Shown here one piece after another: positions 17,401 to 25,479 of a stretch of 64,000 nucleotides of DNA. Under the pieces are notes generated by a model that was not told the origin of the DNA, made no database searches, and was given only the letters and a program-made list of their open reading frames with translations. Position 1 is the stretch's first letter. Each line of letters begins with the position of its first letter. The stretch is from positions 91,136 to 155,135 of the forward strand of contig CP108999.1 of the NCBI GenBank assembly GCA_036226585.1, given 5' to 3'. Source of the DNA: Streptomyces sp. NBC_00708 (GTDB lineage: Bacteria > Actinomycetota > Actinomycetes > Streptomycetales > Streptomycetaceae). The translations under genes and the position numbers were made by a program.

Positions 17401-17996
17401 CCGGCGACGAGTTCGGGGATGTCGGGGTTGAGGGCGGCGATGTCCTTCCAGCGCGGTCCGCTGCCGAGATAAGTCTGTGCGAGTTCCCACGGCGATTCGG
17501 TGGCGGAAGTGACGGTGTGCCGCAGCTTCGCAGTGCCTGCGGCTGCCTGCGTTTCGTGGGTGGCTCCGTTGCCCTGGCCGACGGTGTGGGTCACGGTTGC
17601 GGCGACGGCGGGTGTGACCGTGGCAGCGGAGGCGGCGGTCGGGGCGAGGAGTACGATGCCGCCGATCAGGAAGCTCGCGAGGGACTGCATGCCGCCCAGG
17701 CCCCGGATGCGGGGGGCGGACCGACGGCGCAGTACCGCGACGAGTTCCACCAGGACGGAGAAGGCGAATGCCGCCCAGGCCGCCCAGCCGATGCAGGTCA
17801 GGACGACGAGGAACAGTGAACCGTCGTCCTGCTGGGTGAGCAGCTTGGTGCCGCCGGAGAGTTCGGTGGGCTGGTGGCCCACGGCGAGCAGCAGGTAGGG
17901 GGCGCCGACGACCAGGGCCGCCAGGAGCGACAGGCCGAGCAGCGCCCGCAGCACGGTGCCGACGGTGCGCAGCGGGGCGGGGGAGCGGTTGGCCAT
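14454..17996 (-). CDS. LysM-BTAD membrane protein of the Tad locus
   Basis: 1,180 residues from ATG 17996; upstream in-frame sequence has shadow composition. Order: three transmembrane segments (about 16-38, 60-88, 105-127), a LysM-like repeat (WKDIAALNPDIPELVAGDQY), a typical LysM (YTVRAGDNLSSIADSELGDG), an acidic Pro/Glu-rich linker, one more transmembrane segment (VIGLAATGILAAGLVGSLAY), a large cytoplasmic part, and a C-terminal BTAD domain (FERLVQESHRADGADAQRLL, ARGALWAVARGLDAAREME). LysM binds peptidoglycan; BTAD is the TPR-like half of SARP activators. Similar proteins lie at Streptomyces Tad loci. It may sense the wall or assembly state and signal inward. Confidence 0.8.
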   Translation of the reverse strand: MANRSPAPLRTVGTVLRALLGLSLLAALVVGAPYLLLAVGHQPTELSGGTKLLTQQDDGSLFLVVLTCIGWAAWAAFAFSVLVELVAVLRRRSAPRIRGLGGMQSLASFLIGGIVLLAPTAASAATVTPAVAATVTHTVGQGNGATHETQAAAGTAKLRHTVTSATESPWELAQTYLGSGPRWKDIAALNPDIPELVAGDQYLPQGAVLTLPNDARLPVTTDTVSTTEALTGPTSTIHPQGDKKKEATASYTVRAGDNLSSIADSELGDGDRWPELYEANKGSQQPYGHTFTDPDRIYPGQELTLPTGGQQPRPGTDTDHPAAPRDTHRATPDNDRPAAPEKNEHQEAQDKEDDASPAPDAQQQDREEQAELGAGAAEARTAAPESTGSAATHREASTSAEPETGATSSASVPAEPTAPTASAASAGEREAASSGSRAGVIGLAATGILAAGLVGSLAYRRTMQQRRRRRGHRIAMPSGRSAETERAMRSVDAGVELGLLAGALRTAALHLAQEGRPLPEITTVQLGARGVRLHLADAVPPVAPFTAVPDHTGQWWCPAGTRELLPAEELREVDPPFPALAVLGEDEDGAIVLVDLEHVGALHLTGTGRLALLRTLALSLALTPLAEQIEIAVAGEDTAPGLSMLDGNRVTPYPDLGDAVRVLEQHQAGQQQVLEGFGQEGSLSVARASEDLVEELWPLVVLADLDTCPDAERSQGRLWQVLEAPVRSAMAIVTSSTVAPDRDGVWCVDTDAGEVTVPGSGVRVELVTVTEEEYVDVLELGLTADSPTDHPGPQPAATEPAAPAWTYYEEEPEAQPAVPSVSYYDEEPARTEAGTAPAGVSGLGEGVRGPGLLVGLADLDDEPGERPVGEGRSVDQEPAPVAPLGQRVAAASSPGDVVPALVSASKVSVRLPQDDIPAQASVDDVCVDAEGESSPLVCVLGPVELKGARGSVASNRRTLALELTAWLALHPGATSHQLDEVIAPSGRVTRDTRNSRMGGVRKWLGAANPADPTTLYLPHMNQQADKLYRLSGVRCDWAEFERLVQESHRADGADAQRLLRQALTLVRGRPFAGIPARRYTWAEPLCQDMVSAIVDAADDLADRCLKLGDARGALWAVARGLDAAREMECLWRHKFRALAMLGQFDELAAEVRELDALVLDLGTAVEEATEELLQELESSH

Positions 17997-18004
17997 GGGG
18001 TGGC

Positions 18005-18466
18005 TCAGCCTCCAGCTTGGGTCTGCAGGTGGGCTTTCGCGGTGCCGGTGACATGGATGGTTCCCACGCCGACGAGCTGCGCGAAGTACGTGTTGTAGGT
18101 GTCGTGCACGGTGACGGTCAGGCTCTGTCCGTTGTCGGTGATCTGCACGTCGCCCTGAACACCAGCAGTGGCGAGGTAGTCCTGGGCTGCGCCGGCGGCG
18201 GCATCGGGATCGATCGTGATGGCGGTTCCCTCGACGGCCTGGGCGGGGTCGAGCTGCTGTCCGGCGGTGCGGGCGGCTTCCTGGGCCAGCGACGTTGCCC
18301 GGTTCCCGGCGTTCAGCGCGCCGCCGCCGTCGACGAGCAGTCCCATCACCATCAGGATCGCGAGCGAGGCCAGGGCGAAGAACAGGGACATGGACCCCCG
18401 GTCCCGGTGGCGGGCGGACCTGGCCGCGCGCCACCGCTCTGGGAGTCGGCGGAGAGGCGAGTTCAC
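18005..18466 (-). CDS. TadG-like pilus assembly protein
   Basis: 153 residues from a GTG at 18466 that overlaps the stop of the upstream TadE-like gene (GTGA). A basic N-terminus (RHRDRGSMSLFF) precedes one transmembrane helix (ALASLAILMVMGLLVDGGGA), the usual TadG/pseudopilin entry, and an extracellular domain (ATSLAQEAARTAGQQLDP, VTVHDTYNTYFAQLVG). TadG-type minor pilins anchor or initiate Flp pili. It is shorter than classic TadG, as is common in actinobacteria. Confidence 0.75.
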   Translation of the reverse strand: MNSPLRRLPERWRAARSARHRDRGSMSLFFALASLAILMVMGLLVDGGGALNAGNRATSLAQEAARTAGQQLDPAQAVEGTAITIDPDAAAGAAQDYLATAGVQGDVQITDNGQSLTVTVHDTYNTYFAQLVGVGTIHVTGTAKAHLQTQAGG

Positions 18467-18930
18467 TGGCGTCCCCGGTAGGTGTCGATGGGGCTGGACC
18501 ACGACGCGGTCAGCGTCTTGGCGCCGGGAAGGCCGGGCAGCCCGATGTCGGAGAGGCTGGCGGTGCAGGCGACGGTGGCCGTCACGTTCGCCTCGGTGCC
18601 AAGGTCGAGGGCGTAGCCGCCGGTGTCGACCACCACACTGGAGGTACTGCATGTGATGCCCTCGCCTTGCAGGCTGCGGTCCGCGGCCGCCTGTGCCTGC
18701 GCCTGGGCGCTGCTGGCGTCACGCTCCAGGGATGCCGCTCGGGCCGCCGCACGGGCGGCGGAGTCGACGGCACCGTCGGCGTCGGTCACCCGACCGAACG
18801 CGATCATGAGCAGAATCAGTGCGATCATGACGGGCGCGAGGATCGCGGTCTCCACCGCGTACGAGCCCTGGTCTCCGCCTCGTATCCGGCTCGGCACCCG
18901 GAGTTCGCGGATACGGTCGCGGGGGGTCAC
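18463..18930 (-). CDS. TadE-like minor pilin
   Basis: 155 residues from GTG 18930, overlapping the previous stop. The segment GSYAVETAILAPVMIALILL, with a conserved Glu five residues after the Gly, is the TadE-type processing and assembly motif. A helix rich in Ala/Arg and an extracellular domain with two cysteines (GITCSTSSVVV, TATVACTASL) follow. It is probably processed by a prepilin peptidase encoded elsewhere, since none is seen in this window. Confidence 0.8.
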   Translation of the reverse strand: MTPRDRIRELRVPSRIRGGDQGSYAVETAILAPVMIALILLMIAFGRVTDADGAVDSAARAAARAASLERDASSAQAQAQAAADRSLQGEGITCSTSSVVVDTGGYALDLGTEANVTATVACTASLSDIGLPGLPGAKTLTASWSSPIDTYRGRQ

Positions 18931-19355
18931 GGGTTGCTCCAGCGTTCGACGGGCCCGTCGGCGTGCTGAACGACGTCCAGCGTCAGCCCGGGGACGAGCG
19001 TGGCGACGCTGCCCCGCACGGTGATGCGGATCTCCTGGGCGTTGCTGCCGGCCGATGACACGCTCGCTCCTCGTACGCTGCCGCCGAACCGATGCAGGAA
19101 GTCCTGCGCCTGGGCGACACCGTCACCTTCGCCGGCGCCGAACTGGCGCCCGGCCTCCACGCCCTGACGGGCTGCGGACTGGGCGACTTTGCGTGCGTGG
19201 TAGTACAGGCCGACCTGGAGAGCGGTGAAGACCAGCGCGAGGACAACCACGGCCAGGACCGCGAACTCCACACTCCCGAAGCCGTGATCGCCCCGGAGTC
19301 GGCGGTCATGCCGGTCTTCCCGGGCGGTCAGCCGGGCGTCTGGTGATCGGGGCAC
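18927..19355 (-). CDS. TadE-like minor pilin, second copy
   Basis: 142 residues from GTG 19355; a later start is possible. The pilin motif GFGSVEFAVLAVVVLALVF is at about 25-43, followed by a helical stalk (ARKVAQSAARQGVEAGRQF) and a C-terminal domain. It lies between the major pilin and the first TadE-like gene, all with overlaps or short gaps, in line with a set of minor pilins made in fixed ratios. Confidence 0.8.
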   Translation of the reverse strand: MPRSPDARLTAREDRHDRRLRGDHGFGSVEFAVLAVVVLALVFTALQVGLYYHARKVAQSAARQGVEAGRQFGAGEGDGVAQAQDFLHRFGGSVRGASVSSAGSNAQEIRITVRGSVATLVPGLTLDVVQHADGPVERWSNP

Positions 19356-19404
19356 TGGCAGGGCTTCCTCCGACGTGGTGGCGGTGCTGGTTCGGGCAAG
19401 GCGG

Positions 19405-19593
19405 TCAGCCGCCGTTGATGATGCCGATCTTCTCCATGAGCTTGGTCCGGATCGCGAGGACCAGGAGGCCGGCGCCGACCAGCAGCGCGCCCGCGATCAG
19501 GGCGAGTTCGGCGGAGGTCTGCCCGGAGTCCTTGCCGGACTTCAGCGCCGCGTAGCGGCCGCGGATCCACACGGTCAGGGTCTGGATGTCCAT
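19405..19593 (-). CDS. Flp-type major pilin
   Basis: 62 residues, the typical size of Flp pilins. A basic N-terminus (IRGRYAALKSGKDSGQTSAE) leads to the processing site and a single hydrophobic helix (LALIAGALLVGAGLLVLAI), ending KLMEKIGIINGG. The conserved Glu after the cleavage site is present (SAE). The gene is first in the pilin subset and separated by 16 bases from tadC, which allows separate high expression. Confidence 0.78.
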   Translation of the reverse strand: MDIQTLTVWIRGRYAALKSGKDSGQTSAELALIAGALLVGAGLLVLAIRTKLMEKIGIINGG

Positions 19594-19609
19594 GAGTGCC
19601 TTCTCTTTC

Positions 19610-20512
19610 TCAGCTTCCGAGGATGGTGACGGTGACGGGGATCATGACGAAGGTGAGCATGAGGATCACGCCGAAGGTGACCGGCAGGATCATGGCCGCG
19701 CTCGCAGCGTTGGCCTGTGCCTTCGCGTCCGACAGCAGGGCGATGCGCAGCTGGCGGGCCTGGGCCTGGAGGGTGGTGTAGACGGCCGCGCCGTCACCGG
19801 CCAGGGCAAGGGTGTCGGCGGGGCGGGAGAGCTCGGGAATGTCGAGTTCGTCGCCGAGCTGCTTGAGGGCGTCCCAGACCGTGATCCCGGAAAGGTCGGC
19901 CTGGTGGAAGACCTGCCGCATGCGGACGAAGATGAACCCGTCGCCGACTTCCGCGGTCTGGGTCAGTGCCTGGGCGGCTCCCGAGTTCGCGATGCGGGCC
20001 AGGGCCACGCGCTCCAGGTAGGAGGCCGCTGCGTGGCGGACGACGAGTCGGGCCGCTGCCGCGTCGCGGGCGACTTCCTTGACCGGCCAGAACCAGAACA
20101 GGCCGGCCATGGCGAGAGAGAACAGCACCGGGACCGCGAGCGGGAAGGGTGTGCCGGCCGCGGCCAGGAGCGCCTGGACCAGCTGCGGCAGCAGCAGCCC
20201 GTACACGGCGAACAGGAAGCGTTTGCCGAGGTGCGCGGCCGGACTGATCCGCAGCAGGTTCAAGTCCTTGACGGGCAGCGTGAGGCGTCCGCTGAACTCG
20301 CCGAGCAGCCGGGCGCCGACCCGTTCGCTCAGCGTTCCGCCACTCGTGGGCGCCGCCGCGGCCGACAGGAGAGGACCTCCTGCGGTCTTGGAGGCGTCCA
20401 GCCGGTCGAGAACCGAGGACAGGTCCCGGCGGGCGGGCATGGCGGCTCGTACGGCGAGGCCGAGCAGGGCGCCGGCCGCGGCCGCCGGTACAACAGCCGT
20501 CATGGGGATCAT
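19610..20512 (-). CDS. tadC: TadC-like pilus platform protein
   Basis: 300 residues with transmembrane helices at about 5-25, 100-120, 125-145 and 275-297, and a cytoplasmic T2SSF-type domain between (ALTQTAEVGDGFIFVRMRQV, DALKQLGDELDIPEL). It pairs with TadB in the inner-membrane platform on which TadA drives pilin polymerisation. The ATG overlaps the tadB stop. Confidence 0.85.
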   Translation of the reverse strand: MIPMTAVVPAAAAGALLGLAVRAAMPARRDLSSVLDRLDASKTAGGPLLSAAAAPTSGGTLSERVGARLLGEFSGRLTLPVKDLNLLRISPAAHLGKRFLFAVYGLLLPQLVQALLAAAGTPFPLAVPVLFSLAMAGLFWFWPVKEVARDAAAARLVVRHAAASYLERVALARIANSGAAQALTQTAEVGDGFIFVRMRQVFHQADLSGITVWDALKQLGDELDIPELSRPADTLALAGDGAAVYTTLQAQARQLRIALLSDAKAQANAASAAMILPVTFGVILMLTFVMIPVTVTILGS

Positions 20513-21435
20513 CGGACGGCTCCAGAGGTCAGCGGGTCGGGCCCATCACTCGCGGGCAGGGGCGAGATGAGCCGCGGGTCGGGCCTGGTGCGGGCGATAC
20601 TGCGCAGCCACCGCAAGGTGTAGCCGAAGGCCCCGCCGAGGCCGGCGAGGACGAGCTGGCCGAGCGGGGACTGATACCAGCCGGACCAGGCGTCGTTGAG
20701 CATGCAGCCCACGACAACGACGCAGATCACGATCGAGACCAGGCGCGCGCTTTTTCGGACCTTGGCCCGGTCGGCCTCCACGTCGCGGGCATCGGCCGCC
20801 TGCTGGTGGATGGTGACGGCCAGGGCCTCCAGCGCCTCGGACAGTCCGGGCCCCTTGTACACGGCGTGCGACTGGAACAGGAGCACGACGTGGTCGCTGA
20901 CACCGTCGGCCAGTTCGTCCGCGAACAGCGCGAACGCATCATGCGCCTCCATCCCGGAGCGCAGCCGCTCGGCCAAGGCCCGCACGTTCGCAGCGATGGG
21001 TGCGGGGGAGGCCTTCGCGGAGGCCTGGATCGTCTGGGTGAGGCTGATCCCGGCCTGGTGGATACCGGCCAGGTGGTTGAGCCACTGCCCGAGCGCCTCC
21101 AGGCGCTCGATCCGCTGCATCGCCGCCGTGCCCGGGTTCAGCAGGTAGGGCAGGGCAAGGACGGCGCCACCGGCGAGCAGGCCGTGGACGGGCCAGCCCG
21201 TCCACGCCCACACGACCAGCACCGTGACACCCGCAGTGGTGACGAGATACCGCCAGCGCTGCTGCCACGCCAACGGCAGCTCCGCCTTCGCCCGCTGGAC
21301 ACGGCCGCTCATGCGGGAGGTGGGCCGGGCCGGATCGGGAACCTGGCCCCGGAACTCACGTACGGCGGCGAACAGGGCGAGCACGACGAGCACGGCGCAG
21401 CAGGCCGCGACGAGGGAGAGCTGAGAGGTGTTCAC
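20509..21435 (-). CDS. tadB: TadB-like pilus platform protein
   Basis: 308 residues from GTG 21435, overlapping the tadA stop (GTGA). N-terminal helices (LSLVAACCAVLVVLALFAAV; TAGVTVLVVWAWTGW), a T2SSF cytoplasmic domain (LNHLAGIHQAGISLTQTIQA, LADGVSDHVVLLFQSHAVY) and C-terminal helices (LVSIVICVVVVGCMLNDAW) match TadB. Function as for TadC. Confidence 0.85.
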   Translation of the reverse strand: MNTSQLSLVAACCAVLVVLALFAAVREFRGQVPDPARPTSRMSGRVQRAKAELPLAWQQRWRYLVTTAGVTVLVVWAWTGWPVHGLLAGGAVLALPYLLNPGTAAMQRIERLEALGQWLNHLAGIHQAGISLTQTIQASAKASPAPIAANVRALAERLRSGMEAHDAFALFADELADGVSDHVVLLFQSHAVYKGPGLSEALEALAVTIHQQAADARDVEADRAKVRKSARLVSIVICVVVVGCMLNDAWSGWYQSPLGQLVLAGLGGAFGYTLRWLRSIARTRPDPRLISPLPASDGPDPLTSGAVR

Positions 21436-22982
21436 CGGGTCCCCACCGTCTGCATCGGCCCCTGCCAGGCGCTGTGCGGGTTGTCGGTCAGCCACTGCCG
21501 GTGGAACTGCCCGGTGCGCTCCAGGTCGTCGATGAACGTCGGCATGTTCCTGTACACCGCCCGCCGTTCCCCGTTCTGGGGTGCGAAGAGCTCGGTGGTG
21601 ACCGGCCTTCCGCCTTCGCCGACGACGTCGTGGACCTCGTGGATGCTGCTGACGAACCGGTGCTTCTTCCCGCCGATCGCGGTCTCGTCCAGGTAGGTCA
21701 GATAGACGACCACGTCGATGGAGGAGGCGATGAGGTGGTGTGCGGCCTCGGTCTGCATGCCGGCTTCGGTGCACAGCTGGACCAGGCGGCTGATGATGGC
21801 GTGCGGGCGGCGGACGTGGAGGGTGCACATGGAGCCGGACCCGCCGGAGGACATCGCGTTCAGCATCGGCACGATCTCCGTGGAGCGGACCTCGCCGACG
21901 ATGACCCGGGTGGCGTTGTAGCGCAGCGCGGTGCTGAACATGTCGGAGATGGTGACCTCACCGGCCCGGTCGCCGGCGCGGACCTCTCCGTTGGACTGCC
22001 TGGCCTCGAAAGCGAACGTCACCGGGCCCGGCTTCGGGCCGGGCTCGTCCAGGTAGAGCTCGCGGTCCGATTCCAGGGTGACCAGCCGCTCGGAGGGCGG
22101 GATCTCGCGGCCGAGCGCGCGCAGCAGCGACGTCTTGCCGGCCCCCATGTCGCCGACGACCAGGATGTTCATCCGGGCATGGACGCACGCGGTCAGGAAC
22201 CGTTCGAGGACCGGGTTGATGGAGCCCCACCTGACGAGGTCGGCGATGCCGTGCTGGCGGATGCGGTGGCGGCGGATGACGACGGACGGCCGGGAAGTGA
22301 GCAGCGAGGCGGTGACGCGGGAGCCGTCGGGCATCCGGAAGCCGACCATCGGTGTGGCTTGGGTCAGGGCCCGCTCGCCGTGGCCGGACAGCCGCGCCAT
22401 CCGGTTGACCCAGGTGATCAGCTCGTCGTGGCTGTCGGCGACCTTGTCGATCGTGCGGCGGGGCCGGTCGTGGTACTCGATGTGGGCGCGCAGCCCGTCG
22501 ACCATCACGTCCTCGACCCCGGGCTCGTCAAGCAAAGACTGCAGGCGGCCGCCGCGGAACATCGAGTCGAAGACCGCCGTGCCGATCATGCGTTCCTGCT
22601 CGGCGGTCAGCGGGACGTTGCCGTGCGCGTGCTTCGTCGCCCACCCCGCGACCTTGCTCGTCACCAGTGTCCGGGCCAGCGCCCGACGGTCTGCTTCCTC
22701 CAGGTGCTTGTCGGGATCCTCCGCACTGAGCGCCTTGGAGACCTCACTCTGAAGTGCTTCGATCACTTCCCAGTCCACCGGCAGCTCTCCGGGCAACCCG
22801 GCCAGACGCGGCACCGTCCCCGGACCGGCCGCACCCGGCCCCGTCGCCACCGGCCCGGTGGGTGCCTGCGCGGGAGGAGCAGGGGAGGGTGCCGGGTGCT
22901 GGCCGAGGTGGCCGGAGAGCAGCGAAGCGAGCTGCTGCGGGTTCATGGCCTCGGGCCCCGGCCGCTGGTGCGTGTCAGCCAC
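21432..22982 (-). CDS. tadA: TadA/CpaF pilus assembly ATPase
   Basis: 516 residues from GTG 22982, which overlaps the tadZ end by eight bases; ATG 22946 is the alternative. Motifs: GVEDVMVDG and MVGFRMPDGSRVTA in the N-terminal part, Walker A GDMGAGKTS at about 277-285, the Asp box ERLVTLESDRELYLDEP and Walker B region TRVIVGEVR followed by AMSSGGSGSMCTLH. This hexameric secretion ATPase drives pilin assembly (and, in some systems, retraction). VirB11 is related, but the tadB/tadC neighbours place it in the pilus machine. Confidence 0.92.
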   Translation of the reverse strand: MADTHQRPGPEAMNPQQLASLLSGHLGQHPAPSPAPPAQAPTGPVATGPGAAGPGTVPRLAGLPGELPVDWEVIEALQSEVSKALSAEDPDKHLEEADRRALARTLVTSKVAGWATKHAHGNVPLTAEQERMIGTAVFDSMFRGGRLQSLLDEPGVEDVMVDGLRAHIEYHDRPRRTIDKVADSHDELITWVNRMARLSGHGERALTQATPMVGFRMPDGSRVTASLLTSRPSVVIRRHRIRQHGIADLVRWGSINPVLERFLTACVHARMNILVVGDMGAGKTSLLRALGREIPPSERLVTLESDRELYLDEPGPKPGPVTFAFEARQSNGEVRAGDRAGEVTISDMFSTALRYNATRVIVGEVRSTEIVPMLNAMSSGGSGSMCTLHVRRPHAIISRLVQLCTEAGMQTEAAHHLIASSIDVVVYLTYLDETAIGGKKHRFVSSIHEVHDVVGEGGRPVTTELFAPQNGERRAVYRNMPTFIDDLERTGQFHRQWLTDNPHSAWQGPMQTVGTR

Positions 22983-23847
22983 GGTTACCCCCTCGCTGCC
23001 CGGCCAGGTGCTGAAGCACCGCGGCCAGCTGCGGGTTGGACCGGCGCGCCGGGTACTCCTGCTGAATCCGGCGACGCGAGACAGCCGCCTCGATCTGCTC
23101 GGTCGCGGTACGGGCATGACGCAGCAACGGGCTACGGGCATGCCCCCGCGGCGCCCGGCCCCCGGTCGCGAAGTACTCCGCCGTGACCTGGTCCCACGGC
23201 AAAGTCGCCAGCACCGGCGTCTTCAACGCGTCACCCACCTGGTGCGCCCGGTAGGGGCCGTCCTCGATGAGGAGCAGACCCAGCGCGTCAGGGCCCGAGC
23301 CACGTTCCCGCAGCTCCGTGCGCAGAGGGTCGATCATGTGCCGGGCCAGGGCGAGGGACTGTTCGGTGCCGCGTACCACGAGGAGCACCTGGTCGGCCTG
23401 CTGGATCAACGGGGCCGGTGTCAGCGTCTCGTGGAGGTGCCCGGTGTCCAGCGCGAGCCGCCCGGCGTCGACGAACACGTCGTGCCCGGCCTGCGCGGAC
23501 AGAATGTGCAGGACGTCGGACAGCCGCGGCCACGTCAGCCCGAGCGCCGATGCCTGGGCCGGATCCGTCAGACCCGGCAGCAGCTTGCGGTGCCCCGCTT
23601 CATCCAGCGGCCACAGGTGACTGACGAACGCGTTCGACAACGCCTCGGGGCCGCTGCGCTGGGCGGCGGCCAGGTGGAAGAGACCGAATCCTGCGCCCGC
23701 TTCACCGTTGAGGAACCCTGCTCGCAGCGTGCCGCCGGCCGGGTCGCACTCGGCGAGCAGCGAAGGCCGCCTCGATGCCAGGGTCAGGGCGAGCGCCGTG
23801 GTGGTCACTCCGCAGGACTTCGCGGAGACAAGTGCGGTCACGGCCAT
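22975..23847 (-). CDS. TadZ/CpaE-like ParA-family protein with degenerate P-loop
   Basis: 290 residues. A ParA/MinD-like fold is visible (LLAECDPAGGTLRAGF, VFVDAGRLALDTG, VLLVVRGTEQSLALARHMI, LLLIEDGP). The P-loop reads SAKSCGVTTTALAL instead of KGGVGKTT, lacking the usual Gly-Lys pair, so ATP binding is doubtful; TadZ proteins often have such atypical loops. TadZ/CpaE localises the pilus machine at the pole. It ends with a basic tail. The gene overlaps tadA. Confidence 0.75.
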   Translation of the reverse strand: MAVTALVSAKSCGVTTTALALTLASRRPSLLAECDPAGGTLRAGFLNGEAGAGFGLFHLAAAQRSGPEALSNAFVSHLWPLDEAGHRKLLPGLTDPAQASALGLTWPRLSDVLHILSAQAGHDVFVDAGRLALDTGHLHETLTPAPLIQQADQVLLVVRGTEQSLALARHMIDPLRTELRERGSGPDALGLLLIEDGPYRAHQVGDALKTPVLATLPWDQVTAEYFATGGRAPRGHARSPLLRHARTATEQIEAAVSRRRIQQEYPARRSNPQLAAVLQHLAGQRGGNRG

Positions 23848-23849
23848 GG

Positions 23850-24560
23850 TCAGCTGCTCCGCGGTTCGCGGACCAGGGCGATCCGCCCGGTCGAGGCACG
23901 GGTGGCCAGCAGCGGACCGTCGCTGGTGGACACAGCGAGGTTGACCACGATGGTGCCCGAGGCGTCCGGGCGGGACACCGAGACCACGACCCCCTTGATG
24001 GACGTCGGCGGCGCCTCGGCGTCCTTGGGGTCGGCCTGCTCGCCCGGGGCCGGGGTGGTAACGGCCAGTACCTTGTCGCCGGGGGCCAGCGCGCCGGCCG
24101 GGGCCTGGCCCCGCTTCACCTGCACACCGACCTGCTGCTTGTCGTCGCCCAGCCCGGTACCGGCGGACAGCTGCGAGGCCGTCAGCAGCCCGCCCTTGCG
24201 CAGCTCGACGGCCGGCCGCTTCCCGATGACGCCGGCCCGGCCGGAGGCCGGGATCGGTGAAAGGTGCGCGTCGGCCGAGACCTCGGCAACCGTGAGGTCA
24301 TCCTGCGTGAGGGCCTGACCGGCGGGCACGTCGCGGGCGATGGCGAGCACCTGCGTACGGTCGGACGCCGACGTGACCGCCGCAGCCGCACCGAGACCGC
24401 ACAGGACGGCCAGCACGATGCACAGGGCGGTCACCGACCAACGCCGCTCGCGCTTGACCGGCGCGGTCGTCGTGATGGGAATGTCCGGGCGGGCCGGCGC
24501 GCCGGTCCGGGGTGCGGGGGGCACGGCGACGGGGGACTCCATGCGGGTGTTGCCTCTCAT
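23850..24560 (-). CDS. CpaB/SAF-domain pilus protein
   Basis: 236 residues: one transmembrane helix (SVTALCIVLAVLCGLGAAAA, about 42-62), then a SAF domain (VLAIARDVPAGQALTQDDLT, VIGKRPAVELRKGGLLTASQL) and a beta-rich end. CpaB/RcpC proteins lie outside the membrane and bind carbohydrate or stabilise the pilus channel. Placed two bases from tadZ in the same operon. Confidence 0.8.
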   Translation of the reverse strand: MRGNTRMESPVAVPPAPRTGAPARPDIPITTTAPVKRERRWSVTALCIVLAVLCGLGAAAAVTSASDRTQVLAIARDVPAGQALTQDDLTVAEVSADAHLSPIPASGRAGVIGKRPAVELRKGGLLTASQLSAGTGLGDDKQQVGVQVKRGQAPAGALAPGDKVLAVTTPAPGEQADPKDAEAPPTSIKGVVVSVSRPDASGTIVVNLAVSTSDGPLLATRASTGRIALVREPRSS

Positions 24561-24582
24561 GTCGAATCAAAGTGCGCGACGG

Positions 24583-25479
24583 CTAGTTGAGGACCTGGAC
24601 CTCGGTGATGGTGACGTCGACCGCACTCTCGCGGACTTCGGTGAGCCGGCCGCTCTGCCCGCCGCCCGTCCAGTCGATCGCCCAGGTCGACGTCGCGGTC
24701 ACGTGGTACTTCCCGGAGTCCCGGGTGGAAGAGGGCAGGGTGTAGCGGTGGCCGCAGTCGGGGGAGGGCTTCTTGCCGTACTCGGCGCGGTAGGGGGTGC
24801 CGGCGGTGGTGCATGTGACCGTCGTGCCGTCGCCCATCGCCCACACGATCCGGCTGACCTTCGCGGTAGCCGTCACGGTCACCGCCCCCGCTGTCGCGGA
24901 CGCGGTGTTCGGCCCGTACGTCTCCGGGCCCTTGGCAGTCCACATGTAGACCGGCATACCGACGACGCCCTTGCCACCCGGCTTGGGCGTGATACCGATG
25001 TCGGGGCCCTTGAGTAGCATCTTGTCGACGGCAAGCTGAGCGACCACAGCCGGGGCGACCGTGGGCTCGGGCGGGCCGTCCGGACCGCCGTAGACAGCCT
25101 CGGGCATCATGGTCAACGCTCCGCTCACCTGAATGGCTGGGCAGCTGCGGACATAGACGGCCCCACCCTCAGAGGGGTCGTGGCCCTCCCAGAGCTCACT
25201 CTCGGCAGGCGGCTGCGGGTCCAGCTTCTTTGCCGGTGTGCAGGTGGGGGTCTCCTTTCCACCCGCCTTCTTGGCTCCCGCCTTTGAACTCCGTGCGGTC
25301 TTGGATTCTGAGGGCCTGGCGCCGTGGGATCCTCTCGCTCGTCCAGGGTCCTTCGCGGTCACACATACGTAGAGTCCGCAGCCCTCAACGCCTTCATCGG
25401 AGCTCTCCTGAGCATGGGCAGGGGCTGCGACTGCCAGAGCCAACAGGGTCACGGCAAGGCCCAGGCCCCGGGTCAGCAC
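24583..25479 (-). CDS. Secreted protein of the Tad locus
   Basis: 298 residues with a classical signal peptide (LGLAVTLLALAVAAPAHAQE, cleavage near 23-24). A Lys/Ser-rich disordered part is followed by a beta-rich domain (KVSRIVWAMGDGTTVTCTT, DCGHRYTLPSSTRDSGKYHV) resembling a PKD-type fold. Several cysteines suggest disulfides. Homologues in Streptomyces pilus loci are often wrongly called ATP/GTP-binding proteins; I see no nucleotide-binding motif. The 3' end adjoins the CpaB gene and the 5' end overlaps the lipoprotein gene. Confidence 0.7.
   Translation of the reverse strand: MLTRGLGLAVTLLALAVAAPAHAQESSDEGVEGCGLYVCVTAKDPGRARGSHGARPSESKTARSSKAGAKKAGGKETPTCTPAKKLDPQPPAESELWEGHDPSEGGAVYVRSCPAIQVSGALTMMPEAVYGGPDGPPEPTVAPAVVAQLAVDKMLLKGPDIGITPKPGGKGVVGMPVYMWTAKGPETYGPNTASATAGAVTVTATAKVSRIVWAMGDGTTVTCTTAGTPYRAEYGKKPSPDCGHRYTLPSSTRDSGKYHVTATSTWAIDWTGGGQSGRLTEVRESAVDVTITEVQVLN

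Noticed and set aside
17997..18434. N-terminal extension of the LysM-BTAD frame up to 18434
   Set aside because: It overlaps the TadG-like gene and is Arg/Pro-rich shadow sequence; ATG 17996 begins the first transmembrane segment.
21432..22982. VirB11 of the transfer system
   Set aside because: Related ATPase family, but it is embedded between tadZ and tadB/tadC, so TadA/CpaF is the better call.
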